Positions 8,879-17,480 of a stretch of 26,568 nt of DNA are shown one piece after another. The position numbers and the translations under genes are program-made. The notes below the pieces were generated by a model. That model was not told the DNA's origin and ran no database searches. It saw only the letters and a list, made by a program, of their open reading frames with translations. Source of the stretch: Desulfovibrio sp. (GTDB lineage Bacteria; Desulfobacterota; Desulfovibrionia; Desulfovibrionales; Desulfovibrionaceae); NCBI GenBank assembly GCA_009773975.1, contig VSMX01000007.1:1-26568 (forward strand). The letters run 5' to 3'. Position 1 is the stretch's first letter. Each line of letters begins with the position of its first letter.

Positions 8879-9199
8879 TTATGCCAAAAGGTTGTCAGCC
8901 TCGGCCTTGATCGCTTCGAGGCTGACGTCCTGGCTGCTCAAACGTTTTACGTTTTCTCCGCCTTTGTAAAAGAGGATTGTGGGCAGAGCCATAACTTTCA
9001 GCTTCATGCAAAGGCGGCGATTTTCCGCGGCATTGAGCTTGCAGAATTTGATTTTGCCGTCATATTCCCCGGAAAGTTTTTCCACAGAGGGCATCAATGC
9101 AAGGCATGGGCCACATTGCGGTCCCCAGATATCGACAATTACTGGCAGATCGCTTTTTTCCACTTCCTGTTCAAAAGTTTCTTTGTCAACGATAACCAT
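8879..9199 (-). CDS. trxA: Thioredoxin of the glycine reductase system
   Basis: 106 residues from the ATG at 9199, which is preceded by AGAGGTG at 5 bases; a longer frame upstream of this ATG is not supported. The active site is WGPQCGPC (residues 25-32, Cys29 and Cys32). The classical WCGPC is thus altered, as in thioredoxins of amino acid-fermenting anaerobes that serve Grd complexes. The cis-proline region ALPTILFYKGG is present. It passes electrons from the thioredoxin reductase to the selenenyl-sulfide of GrdA after each turnover. It is directly upstream of grdA and separated from grdD by an unusually long gap, suggesting that trxA-grdA may be expressed at a different level from the rest of the operon. 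Confidence 0.93.
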   Translation of the reverse strand: MVIVDKETFEQEVEKSDLPVIVDIWGPQCGPCLALMPSVEKLSGEYDGKIKFCKLNAAENRRLCMKLKVMALPTILFYKGGENVKRLSSQDVSLEAIKAEADNLLA

Positions 9200-9445
9200 A
9201 ATTTCACCTCTTTGGTTCTTTACAAGGTTTCTTATTGACCTTGCCTGGAGCAGATGAACTTTGGCTTTTGCAAAATCAAAGTTCAAAGGCAAGCCAGTAT
9301 CAACGTCTGACACGTTGGCGGCCCTGCTGTCGATGGCCGGAGTGCGGCAAACCGTATATGGCGAAGGCTGCAATCAGGTCTCAAGAGCGTGGGCCTCGCG
9401 GCGGGCTGCCCGCTCTTGCGGCAAGCCGGGCATTTTCAAAATGTG
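9200..9445 (-). promoter_or_regulatory. Structured gap before trxA-grdA
   Basis: This 246-bp gap inside the operon has no gene but three inverted repeats. Arms CAAGAGCG/CGCTCTTG lie at 9382-9389 and 9411-9418. Arms CAACGT/ACGTTG lie at 9301-9306 and 9312-9317. Arms GAACTTTG/CAAAGTTC lie at 9256-9263 and 9277-9284, the last enclosing a second palindrome TTTTGCAAAA. None is followed by a T-run on the minus strand. It may hold an internal promoter, RNA processing sites or stabilising stems for the trxA-grdA message. Confidence 0.45.
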
Positions 9446-10615
9446 CTAAATAAAGCCGCCCTGCTTGAGCAGATCTTTGGCTTTTGCAAGATTGGCTGAA
9501 GCCAGCTTTACAACAGGGCCGGTGCAGCCCATTGCGCCTTCGGCATAGATGTTTGCCTTCCACAGGGAATGCACCGCCTTGTCCAGGTCAAGCACATCAA
9601 TGCCGTGGATTTCCTCATCGCATGGTTCTGCCTTTGGCATTGGCGGAACATCGTCCGCGCCCGCTTCTGGTTTTGGAGACAGTCCTTTCAGTTCGTCTTC
9701 AAAACCGGCAGCCCGGGCCGCGGCCAGTTCCTTTGCAACCTGCTCTGGCAATTTCCCGCGAATGGCCTGGGCAGTATATTCCAATGCCCCTGCAATAACC
9801 GGCGCGCCGGATGCGCGGGAGATGATGGAGACGACTTTTTTCCAGCCATCGCCAACGCTGGGGCCATAACCCCAGCCCAATGCCTCATAACCCCCGCCAG
9901 TCGTGAAGGCGGCAAAAACCTTGGCCAGCACATTGCCGGTAAGGGTATCGCAAACAGCTACATCCACGCTTCCGGCAAGGAGATCGTTTCCGCGAAGCAA
10001 TGAACCGCCGTCCCTGCGCAAGCTTTCGCCAAACTCCACGGCATAGCCTTTTTCGGCCATACGCGTCAGCGCGCGCAAGACCTGCGGCGCTGCGTCAAGG
10101 TTTACGATGCCGATTGTGGGATTTGCCATGCCAGCAGCCCTTGCGACTGCCAGACCATAAACAGCATTGTAAAGCATGGCGCAGGCGCGGGTGCCTGCGC
10201 TGATGCCTGTTGTTGAAGCAAGTATCATTGGCCTGCCGCGTCCGGGAGTGAAAGCGCGGCCAATGGTTGTAACTCCCACAGGGAATGGATAATGCAGGGC
10301 AACGGCGCCATCAAGGCTCCCGTCATCCATGGCTTTTTCCATGGCTTTGGCAATTGCGGCATCATTGGGTTCTGCTTCTATCCAGTCGACGCCCTCTGGG
10401 AGTTTTTCCGGCTTTGGACCAAGGCACACAACCTGAATGCGCGAATCCCTGCTCATGGCCTGGCAGGCGCCATGCAGATATTCCTCAAGCGGCATTTCGC
10501 CGCCATGAGCCATCAGGCCGATGCGGAGTTTGGGACCCCCTCCCCGAGCCGCTTCCACGATCTCGCGCAGGGCTTTGGCCACTATTGAGCGTTTATCTTC
10601 ATTCATTCCGCCCAT
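9446..10615 (-). CDS. grdD: Glycine reductase protein C, GrdD subunit
   Basis: 389 residues from the ATG at 10615, which has GAGGTG 4 bases upstream. A frame opening at a TTG four codons earlier would overlap grdC but has no site of its own, and a further ATG three codons in is an alternative. GrdD is the PlsX-like subunit of protein C, which frees acetyl phosphate from the thioester passed on by protein A. The conserved C-terminal MGCTGPV (Cys at about 364) corresponds to the active-site thiol described as Cys359 in Eubacterium acidaminophilum GrdD. Internal blocks such as HYPFPVGVTTIGRAF and GYGPSVGDGW agree with the family. It starts 8 bases after the grdC stop. Confidence 0.95.
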   Translation of the reverse strand: MGGMNEDKRSIVAKALREIVEAARGGGPKLRIGLMAHGGEMPLEEYLHGACQAMSRDSRIQVVCLGPKPEKLPEGVDWIEAEPNDAAIAKAMEKAMDDGSLDGAVALHYPFPVGVTTIGRAFTPGRGRPMILASTTGISAGTRACAMLYNAVYGLAVARAAGMANPTIGIVNLDAAPQVLRALTRMAEKGYAVEFGESLRRDGGSLLRGNDLLAGSVDVAVCDTLTGNVLAKVFAAFTTGGGYEALGWGYGPSVGDGWKKVVSIISRASGAPVIAGALEYTAQAIRGKLPEQVAKELAAARAAGFEDELKGLSPKPEAGADDVPPMPKAEPCDEEIHGIDVLDLDKAVHSLWKANIYAEGAMGCTGPVVKLASANLAKAKDLLKQGGFI

Positions 10616-10623
10616 AACGCACC

Positions 10624-12162
10624 TCAATTCTTCTCGAGGTTGGCGGCCAGATCCTGCAACGCATCCAGGAGCAGTTCACGCACTTCCTCTCCGCTTACGC
10701 CAGCGGCATTGCCGCCGGCAGGCGTCGCAGCCTCAACCAGGAAGGAAGCGCCGTCAGCAAGGTTGGTAAGACGGCCCAAAAAGAGGCTGCCCTTGCCGAT
10801 AATCATGGCCCTGTTTATCTTGCCGGCCTTTATATCGTCCCGGGCATGGCCGAGATATGGCACACCGGAGGGGATATGGCCCTGGGTATGCACAAAACCG
10901 GGCAAGCCATGCTCTTCTACAAACTTCGGAATATCCTCACGCTTGATCTGGCCTTTCATGACCGAAAGCGCGCCAATCATCTTGTAGTTGGCTTCTGGAA
11001 CATTGCCGGCGCCGGCTGGCAAGGTGATTTCCGCATTGTGCAGTTCGGGCGCGTACTTGTCCACATCTGTCAATTTGAGACCAAGCCTCTGCAATGGCTC
11101 AAAGGTGAGAGCCGAGGTAATGGCCTGGGGTGCCGCGCCAGCTGCCACGCTGTGTTTGCCAATGGAATCCAGGCGGATAACAGGTTCTGTGCCGTCATCG
11201 GGCACAAGGAGCACCGCAAAAGAGCCAATGCAGTTTTCCAGCGCTTTCAGATTCTTTTTGACATGATCGCGAGAATTCATGAACAGCTTTGGCAAGGAAC
11301 CGCCGCCAACCACCGCAACGTTATTTCTTGCGCCAGTTGCGACCATGCTGGCCGCGCTGATCATGGCAGCGGTCGGACCCGCGCAGAAACCGCGCACGTC
11401 AAAGCCACTGGCGTTGCCGCAGCCGGCGATTTCGGCAATGGCCTTGGCCATGTTGCCGCCGCCCCGCTGCATGATGTCGCCAACCGCTTCTTCCGAGCAT
11501 TCGACAACAAAATCAATGTCGGCTGGCTTCATGCCGCAGTTTTTGATCAGATGCAGAAGAGAAAGCACGCCGCTGGCCTTGCAGGCCAGATTTTCGAGCA
11601 TGACATGAGCCGAAAGGTTTTCGTCCGTGTCATGAGCCCTGCGGCAAATTGCCACAACCTTGCCATCAATGCAGATGGGCAGCGCGCCGTGCTTTTCGAT
11701 TACATCCTTGAGTTCGGCCTCATCATGTCCTGCTTCCAGTCTTTTCAGCTGTTCATCGGTTATGACGGGGTCGGTTGCCAATTTGTCTTTCATTTTGGCG
11801 GAAAAGTCTTTTTCCAGCCAGATCAGGTCAAAGACGTCGCAAATGTCCATAAAGGCGATAAATTCGTCTTCGGGCATTATTTCGCCGTAAATGCCATATC
11901 TTTCGGCTTTGCCAAGATTGTCGATCCACGGTTTCGGCGCCTTGGCCAGGTCGTCAAGATGAATTGCGCCTATATAGGCCTGGTTTGGCGCGTAGCTTGC
12001 GGCCTCTTCCCAGGTCTGCATATGGTTGGGCAATTCCCTGAGGAATTCGGAAGCCGGTTTTGCCTGAAATTCCTGCCATGGTGTGCCCCCATAGCGCATC
12101 CCGAGCTCGGGAGCGAAATCCAGGCAGTAGGCGGTTCCTTTTATGCCAACTGTCATCGCCAT
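10624..12162 (-). CDS. grdC: Glycine reductase protein C, GrdC subunit
   Basis: 512 residues, the normal length for GrdC. The protein is related to ketoacyl-ACP synthase III. The nucleophile-like cysteine is Cys260 in DVRGFCAGPTAA, and further FabH-like blocks are VVGGGSLPKLFMNSRDH and GFVHTQGHIPSGVPYLGH. With GrdD it receives the acetyl group from GrdA and transfers it to phosphate, giving acetyl phosphate for ATP synthesis. The ATG at 12162 has GGAGAAG upstream. It follows trxB by 21 bases and precedes grdD by 8, so the C subunits are made together. A long open frame on the opposite strand across this gene is a codon-bias shadow. Confidence 0.96.
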   Translation of the reverse strand: MAMTVGIKGTAYCLDFAPELGMRYGGTPWQEFQAKPASEFLRELPNHMQTWEEAASYAPNQAYIGAIHLDDLAKAPKPWIDNLGKAERYGIYGEIMPEDEFIAFMDICDVFDLIWLEKDFSAKMKDKLATDPVITDEQLKRLEAGHDEAELKDVIEKHGALPICIDGKVVAICRRAHDTDENLSAHVMLENLACKASGVLSLLHLIKNCGMKPADIDFVVECSEEAVGDIMQRGGGNMAKAIAEIAGCGNASGFDVRGFCAGPTAAMISAASMVATGARNNVAVVGGGSLPKLFMNSRDHVKKNLKALENCIGSFAVLLVPDDGTEPVIRLDSIGKHSVAAGAAPQAITSALTFEPLQRLGLKLTDVDKYAPELHNAEITLPAGAGNVPEANYKMIGALSVMKGQIKREDIPKFVEEHGLPGFVHTQGHIPSGVPYLGHARDDIKAGKINRAMIIGKGSLFLGRLTNLADGASFLVEAATPAGGNAAGVSGEEVRELLLDALQDLAANLEKN

Positions 12163-12183
12163 AATATGCTTCTCCTTTACGGC

Positions 12184-13104
12184 CTATCTATGCTCGACAA
12201 CCCAGGCGTATGCGCTCATGGCAGCCCTGGCGCCGTCACCGGCAGCGGTAACAACCTGACGCAGACCGGTATCGCGCACATCGCCCGCGGCAAAGATGCC
12301 CGGTGTCGAAGTTTTCATATTCTGATCGGTAATGACCCAGCCAGCTTCGGTAGTCTTGACGGAATCACCGATAAAAGCGCCGTTGGGCAGCGTGCCGATG
12401 AAAATGAAGACGCCATCGACGGGAATTTTTTTGACTTCGCCTGTTTTCACGTTTTTGACGACAATGCGCTCAACAGTGTCGGCACCTTCGATCTCTTCCA
12501 GGATGCTGTCCATCACGGGCACGATCTTGGGATTGTTCATGGCGCGTTCCACCACCAGGCGGTCAGCCCTGAATTCGTCCCTGCGGTGCACAATATAGAC
12601 CTTGCTGGCAAACTGGGTGAGATAGCAGGCTTCCTCAACGGCCGTGTTGCCGCCGCCAATGACTGCAACCTCGAGTTCTTCGAAGAAGTTGGCATCGCAG
12701 ACCGCGCAATAGGAAACGCCAGCGCCAGTAAATTCTTTTTCACCAGGGCAGCCATGCTTGCGGAAATACGCGCCAGTCGCGATGATAACTGCCATGGCGT
12801 CGATTTCTCCGCCGTCGGTCACTACAGTGGTGTGCCCGTTGGCCTGCGGTTCAAGGCGCATCACGGTGGCGGTACGGAATTCGGCCTTGAAGTTTTCCGC
12901 ATGATAACGGAATTTTTCGGCCAGGCCGGCACCGGATTCCGTAACCAGGCCAGGCCAGTTTTCAATTTCGCTGGTGATCAGGATCTGGCCTCCCGGTTTG
13001 CCTTTTTCAATAACAAGGGTATCCAGGCCCGCGCGCTTGCCATAAATGGCGGCTGTAAGGCCTGCCGGGCCTGCTCCAATGATTACAAGCTCCCTTTTCT
13101 CCAT
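12184..13104 (-). CDS. trxB: Thioredoxin reductase
   Basis: 306 residues, the usual size of low-molecular-weight thioredoxin reductase. The FAD site GAGPAGLTAAIYGKRAG begins at residue 10, the redox pair is CAVCD (Cys133 and Cys136), the NAD(P)H-binding turn is VIGGGNTAVEEA (from about 148), and the C-terminal FAD motif GIFAAGDVRD is intact. It reduces TrxA, which feeds glycine reductase. The ATG at 13104 follows GGAGAG by 4-6 bases. It lies between the symporter and grdC. A GC-rich hairpin separates it from the symporter gene. In clostridial grd clusters trxB and trxA are adjacent; here grdC and grdD are placed between them. Confidence 0.96.
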   Translation of the reverse strand: MEKRELVIIGAGPAGLTAAIYGKRAGLDTLVIEKGKPGGQILITSEIENWPGLVTESGAGLAEKFRYHAENFKAEFRTATVMRLEPQANGHTTVVTDGGEIDAMAVIIATGAYFRKHGCPGEKEFTGAGVSYCAVCDANFFEELEVAVIGGGNTAVEEACYLTQFASKVYIVHRRDEFRADRLVVERAMNNPKIVPVMDSILEEIEGADTVERIVVKNVKTGEVKKIPVDGVFIFIGTLPNGAFIGDSVKTTEAGWVITDQNMKTSTPGIFAAGDVRDTGLRQVVTAAGDGARAAMSAYAWVVEHR

Positions 13105-13124
13105 TCATCTCTCCTGTATTGTTT

Positions 13125-13157
13125 TCCGGGGACCCACCCTGGCAGTGGCTCCCCGGA
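13125..13157 (-). other. GC-rich hairpin between symporter gene and trxB
   Basis: A perfect 8-bp inverted repeat (TCCGGGGA at 13125-13132, TCCCCGGA at 13150-13157) continues after one mismatch into a 4-bp CCAC/GTGG stem. No T-run follows on the minus strand. It probably stabilises or marks a processing point in the operon mRNA. Confidence 0.6.
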
Positions 13158-13166
13158 TGCGATTAA

Positions 13167-14684
13167 TTATGCGTTCTTCTGATCCCTTGCGAAAGTTTCC
13201 GGCGAAGGGCTGACCGCGACAGTCGGGGTTACGACCATTTCAACTCCCTTCGAGGTGTATATTTTGTCCGGTTTGATGTCGGAAGGCTTGATCTTTCCGT
13301 CCAGTAGTCCTTCAAATTCGCGAAGATGCTTGGCCACAACCTTGTTCAGGGCCCAGAGGGCAATAAGGTTGGGCACGACCATCAGGCCGTTGAACAGGTC
13401 GGCAAGCTGCCAGACCAGGTTGACTTCGAGGAAGGAGCCGAGGAAAACGAAGCAGGCAACGATTACGCGATAATATTTCACTCCGGCTTCGTTGAAGAGG
13501 AAACGCACGTTCTGCGCGCCGAAGAAATACCAGCCCACGATTGTCGAGAAAGCGAAGAAGAACAGGCAAATTCCGACAAACATGGCGCCAAAGTTGCTCA
13601 TATCCACGCTATAGGCCAGCTGGGTCAGCTGAATGCCTGTCGGATGGGCTGACGGGAGCAGGTCCGGACCAACCTTGTAAACGCCCGAAACCAGAATTAC
13701 GAGAGCCGTGAAGGTGACGATGATCAGAACGGTGAATACGCCGAAAATGGCTACAAGACCCTGCTCGCAGGGATGATCAACCTTGGCGACCGCGTGGGCG
13801 TGCGGGGTGGAGCCCATACCGGCCTCATTGGCGAACAGGCCGCGGGCAACGCCATAGCGCATCGCCTCGCGGATGGTTATGCCTACCGCGCCGCCAAATA
13901 CGGCCTGGGGTGAGAATGCGGCGTCGATTATCCATCCGAAAACCGGAATAATCTGGCCCGCATGGACGCAAAGCACATATATGCCGCCGATAATGTAGAG
14001 AAGGGCCATTGCCGGAACCAGCTTTTCAGTTACGCTGGCGATGCGGCCCATGCCGCCGATAAAGACCAGTAAAGCCAGAATGCAGACAAATATGCCCACA
14101 ACCCACTTGGAAAGGCCGAAAGCGCTGTTGAAAGCCACGGCGATGGTGTTGGACTGCACCATGTTGCCGATAAAGCCAAGGGCGATGATGATGGCTATGG
14201 AGAAGAATATGGCCAGGGGCTTGGCCGCGGGGCCCATGCCTCGCAGCATGTAGTAGGCCGGTCCGCCAACAACGTGCCCTTCATTGTCCTCGGTTTTGTA
14301 AACCTGGGCGAGCACGGCCTCGGCAAAAATTGTCGCCATGCCGAAAAAGGCCGCGCACCAGAGCCAGAAAATCGCGCCAGGTCCGCCCATGACAATGGCC
14401 GTGGCCGTGCCGGCCACGTTGCCGGTGCCCACCTGGGCGGCAATAGCGGTTGTCAGAGCCTGGAATGAACTCATGCCCGTCTTGTCCGCGCGCTTGCCGA
14501 ACAATGTTGCGCCGCCGCACAGGTAGCGCAGGGCCAGGGGAAATTTGCGCACCTGGACAAACCTTAACCGGAAAGTCAGGAATATGCCTGTGCCGACGAG
14601 CAGGGGGATGAGGAACATTGTTCCCCACAAGAAACTGTTGAAGCTTGTGACCCAGCCTTCAAGGCCATTAAAAAATTCAATCAT
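13167..14684 (-). CDS. AGCS-family sodium:alanine/glycine symporter
   Basis: 505 residues from the ATG at 14684, which has GGAG 6 bases upstream; the frame is open 13 codons further but without a site. The family signature is clear: QALTTAIAAQVGTGNVAGTATAI at about 75-97 followed by GGPGAIFWLW. About 10-11 hydrophobic segments are visible (for example FSIAIIIALGFIGNM and FVCILALLVFIGGMG). Members carry alanine or glycine into the cell with Na+. Lying between grdB and trxB inside the glycine reductase operon, it is most simply the glycine importer for this pathway. Substrate choice cannot be read from the sequence. A hairpin flanks the gene on each side, hinting at its own mRNA level. Confidence 0.95.
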   Translation of the reverse strand: MIEFFNGLEGWVTSFNSFLWGTMFLIPLLVGTGIFLTFRLRFVQVRKFPLALRYLCGGATLFGKRADKTGMSSFQALTTAIAAQVGTGNVAGTATAIVMGGPGAIFWLWCAAFFGMATIFAEAVLAQVYKTEDNEGHVVGGPAYYMLRGMGPAAKPLAIFFSIAIIIALGFIGNMVQSNTIAVAFNSAFGLSKWVVGIFVCILALLVFIGGMGRIASVTEKLVPAMALLYIIGGIYVLCVHAGQIIPVFGWIIDAAFSPQAVFGGAVGITIREAMRYGVARGLFANEAGMGSTPHAHAVAKVDHPCEQGLVAIFGVFTVLIIVTFTALVILVSGVYKVGPDLLPSAHPTGIQLTQLAYSVDMSNFGAMFVGICLFFFAFSTIVGWYFFGAQNVRFLFNEAGVKYYRVIVACFVFLGSFLEVNLVWQLADLFNGLMVVPNLIALWALNKVVAKHLREFEGLLDGKIKPSDIKPDKIYTSKGVEMVVTPTVAVSPSPETFARDQKNA

Positions 14685-14706
14685 GTGCGTCTCCGTAGGC
14701 TTATGA

Positions 14707-14732
14707 GCGGCCGGAGCCTGCACCCCGGCCGC
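14707..14732 (-). other. GC-rich hairpin between grdB and symporter gene
   Basis: Perfect 8-bp arms GCGGCCGG (14707-14714) and CCGGCCGC (14725-14732) with a 10-base loop lie in the 67-bp gap. There is no T-run. The placement mirrors the hairpin after the symporter gene. Confidence 0.6.
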
Positions 14733-14751
14733 ATTTCAATCTGTGTGCAAA

Positions 14752-16062
14752 CTAGTCGTTGAACACGGTCTGATCGTCCACTGGCGTGGCAAGGGCGTTC
14801 AGGGCCTTTTCAACCAGGTGGCGGCGAAGTTCTTTTTCCTTCTCGGCAGGCAGTTCGGGATTGCCAAGAGGATAGGGAATTGAAACCGTTGGAACAATTC
14901 GGTTTGCGCCAATGCTGAGGGAGATCGGCACAATTGTGCACATATGGACCACAGGCACGTCGGCAGTATCTTCAATGGCCTTTGCGAGCGTTGCACCGCA
15001 ACGCGTGCAGGTTCCTCAGGTGGATGTCAGGATGACAGCCTGGACATTTGCGTCTTTCAGCTTCTTCCCGATTTCCGTACCGAATTTTTTCGCATTGGCA
15101 ACAGCTGTGCCGTTGCCGACTGTGGCATAATAATGTTCGTAAAGGGAACCGATTTTGCCTTCCCTGACCAGGTCGCGCAACACGTCAACGGGAAGCACGC
15201 GGTCGGGGTCCTGGTTGGCGTATGTCTGATCATAACCGCCATGCGCGGTCTGGTATTCGCCCTTCTTCAGGTCGGTTACGCCCGAGATGTCGTATTCGCC
15301 GAAGTTCTGGGCGCTGGAGGCCGCAATGTGGTCGGGATTGCCGAAAGGCACGATGCCGCCAGAAGTAACGATGGCAATTTTGGCATGGCTCATGTCCTTC
15401 ACGGGAGGACGCGGGGTAACGCGGTCGAATACCGGCATGGGATATTCTGTTGTGAAGGGCTCTTTTTTCAGCTTCTTGATCAGCATCTTCACGGCGCGTT
15501 CGGCGCCGGGTTCGGAATAGAACATATTCTGGCGAATGCCTTTCGAAAACACGCCTTCGGCTGCCGGATCTTCAATAGCCTTGCCGGAAAGAAGCTTTTT
15601 GGCAACGGCTGCCATTGTCGGCAGGGCCTTGCCCATGCCGCGCGCAGAATTGGCGGTCTCGACAATGACGATTTCCTTGCGGAAAAGATCCACGCCAGGA
15701 TTTTCCTTGTAAAGGGCCGTAAGGGTGGGGATGCCGAGTTCTTTCTGGACGGCCGCGCAAACGGAGGCGCAGGCTGTGCCGTAACGACCGGCATTGAAGG
15801 CCGGCCCGGCTATCAGAGCGTCAGCCTTGTACTTTTTGCAGCAGTCGATGACTTCCTGGCAAACCTTGTCCGAATTTGTGGCGAAATAGTTGTCGCCGCA
15901 AATGAAGGTGGCCACGATTTCCGCATCGGGGGCGAGCAGCTGGCCCAGGCCCATGCCTGGACCGACTTTGCCCTCGCGCACTTCAGGCGCGATGTCGGCT
16001 TTTTCCTCGCCGCCAATGCCGGCAAAAAACTGGTTTATGTAATGTACTACTTTATAAGCCAT
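14752..16062 (-). CDS. grdB: Glycine reductase protein B selenoprotein subunit (Sec349)
   Basis: 436 residues with the TGA at 15018-15016 read as selenocysteine. The active site ILTST-U-GTCTRCGATLAKAI matches the GrdB family, with Sec349 and nearby Cys352 and Cys355. After the Sec, VPVVHMCTIVPISLSIGANR and the PYPLGNP block complete the C-terminus. Protein B is the substrate-specific part: with GrdE it binds glycine as a Schiff base and transfers the carboxymethyl group to GrdA selenium. The pairing with GrdE and an amino acid symporter supports glycine, but sarcosine (grdF) or betaine (grdH) paralogues are close, so the specificity is inferred. AAAGGAG precedes the ATG at 16062; the gap to grdE is 15 bases. 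A standard caller would end it at residue 348 and start a false 68-residue gene downstream. Confidence 0.96.
14988..15004 (-). promoter_or_regulatory. SECIS-like hairpin in grdB
   Basis: On the minus strand, 11 bases after the UGA, GCGTTGC-GGT-GCAACGC forms a perfect 7-bp stem with a GGU loop. The distance and the G-U in the apical loop fit the bacterial selenocysteine insertion element that SelB binds, as known from E. coli fdhF. Function is inferred from geometry. Confidence 0.7.
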
Positions 16063-16077
16063 GATTTGCTCCTTTGC

Positions 16078-17364
16078 CTACAGGGTTCTTGCGCCGATAA
16101 GGTTGAAGCCAAGCTCGCAGGTGGAACCGAGAATGGCCTGCAATTCAACTTCCATGCTGCCGTCTTCGCGCAGGGAACCAAAGAATCCGCCGGCAATGAC
16201 ATCGGCCTTGGAAGGATCGCCGATAACTTTCTTCATGGGCGGCAGAACAACGATTTCATTGGCGTTGCCGGCAGTTACGCATGCATCGCCTTCGGGGCAG
16301 GAATCGGCCAGAGACTGGCTTGAGCCATCACGACCGGCATATTCATCGGTGATCAGCACTGTCCTGATGCCGGCACGCTCGGCTTTCCAGCAGTTCATGA
16401 TCAGGTCGGCATCTGGATTGCCGAAGCCTTCTTCGGAGATTACGACGCCGTCAGCGCCCAGCATCTTGGCCAGATTGATCGCATACCAGGAGGAGCGCTT
16501 CTTGTCGGCCAGGGTAACGTTTTCATTGGTGATGATGCAGCCGATGAAGTTGAGATCCTTGCCATGATGTTCGAAGAGGCTCTTGATGACAGGGTTGTTC
16601 AGGTGGACGTATGTGTTGTTCTTGTCGCAGGCAGACACGCAGTTGCCGGAAATGATCGCGCCGTCCATGGTTTCGGTCGGACTGATCAGGGTAGGCAAAA
16701 TGCGCTTGGCGTCAACGCCGTAAACCCATGTATCATGCAGCAGTCCCTGGGACTGCAGCATATAGACATAAGCAATCTTCGGCAGATTGGGATAGGCCTT
16801 TAGGGAGTCGGTGAAAGGCGGCCATTCGTAGGTCTCGACGTTGTCAATCTTGCAGTCCCTGCAGGCTTCGGCAAGATAGAAGGCTGCGCGCAGGCCGGCC
16901 TTGCGGTAAACCGCTTCGAGATCGTGCAGTTCCAGGCCGTCAACAGGTTCGAACACGAGGACTATATTTTGGGTTTTGGAAAAAGGCGTGTATTCGGCGC
17001 CGGGGCCGCTCATGTCCACAATGCCTTCCTGCGGGGCAACCAGGCGGCCGGTGGTCAGCACGCATGCGCCGTCAAGAACCAGGGTCTTGCCGGAGCCAAC
17101 GGTTTCCACATCCCCAATCCAGCCGGGAAATACCTGACCGGGGCCTTCAAGTTTGTAACGCGGCTGCACGGCGTCCTTGACAGGAAGAATACGGGTGCTT
17201 TCGCCAGGATGGACGAGTTCGACCTCGACGCCCTTGAGGCCCGGATCTTCAAGAATTTTGGCAACAAGCTCGTCCTTGTTGATGGTCAGAACCTTGTCCT
17301 TCACGCTTGTGCGTGGTCCCCATTCAAGTTTGTCAACGACAATCTTGCAGAGTTCCAGTTTCAC
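16078..17364 (-). CDS. grdE: Glycine reductase protein B pro-protein, pyruvoyl-forming
   Basis: 428 residues from a GTG at 17364, preceded by AAAGGAG at 6 bases; this gives exactly the family length, whereas the longer open frame upstream adds 15 residues without a site. The key region is SGNCVSACDKN with Cys242. In Clostridium sticklandii GrdE the pro-protein is cleaved at the matching Asn-Cys bond, and the cysteine becomes the pyruvoyl group that binds the amino group of glycine. Other family blocks are HPGESTRILPVKD, DMSGPGAEYTPFSKT and the YVYMLQSQGLLHDTWVYGVDAK region. It works with GrdB, whose gene starts 15 bases after this stop. All residues needed for cleavage seem present. Confidence 0.97.
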   Translation of the reverse strand: MKLELCKIVVDKLEWGPRTSVKDKVLTINKDELVAKILEDPGLKGVEVELVHPGESTRILPVKDAVQPRYKLEGPGQVFPGWIGDVETVGSGKTLVLDGACVLTTGRLVAPQEGIVDMSGPGAEYTPFSKTQNIVLVFEPVDGLELHDLEAVYRKAGLRAAFYLAEACRDCKIDNVETYEWPPFTDSLKAYPNLPKIAYVYMLQSQGLLHDTWVYGVDAKRILPTLISPTETMDGAIISGNCVSACDKNNTYVHLNNPVIKSLFEHHGKDLNFIGCIITNENVTLADKKRSSWYAINLAKMLGADGVVISEEGFGNPDADLIMNCWKAERAGIRTVLITDEYAGRDGSSQSLADSCPEGDACVTAGNANEIVVLPPMKKVIGDPSKADVIAGGFFGSLREDGSMEVELQAILGSTCELGFNLIGARTL

Positions 17365-17480
17365 ATCGCTCTCCTTTGTGTAGGGTAGTAACGCGGGCAC
17401 AATGCCCAATCGCCTCCCACCGGACAGAACCGCCTGCTGCCCGAAAACCCCTGGCGAACCGACCGGCCCGCGGGGCCATG

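Noticed and set aside
10846..13182. A 778-codon open frame on the plus strand
   Set aside because: It lies fully opposite grdC and trxB, which have clear family motifs, ribosome-binding sites and operon spacing. The antisense product resembles nothing; codon bias in the true genes keeps it open.
14752..14958. A separate 68-codon gene
   Set aside because: It is the C-terminal end of grdB after the in-frame UGA.
14944..16323. A 459-codon plus-strand frame
   Set aside because: It is antisense to grdB and part of grdE and has no recognisable product.
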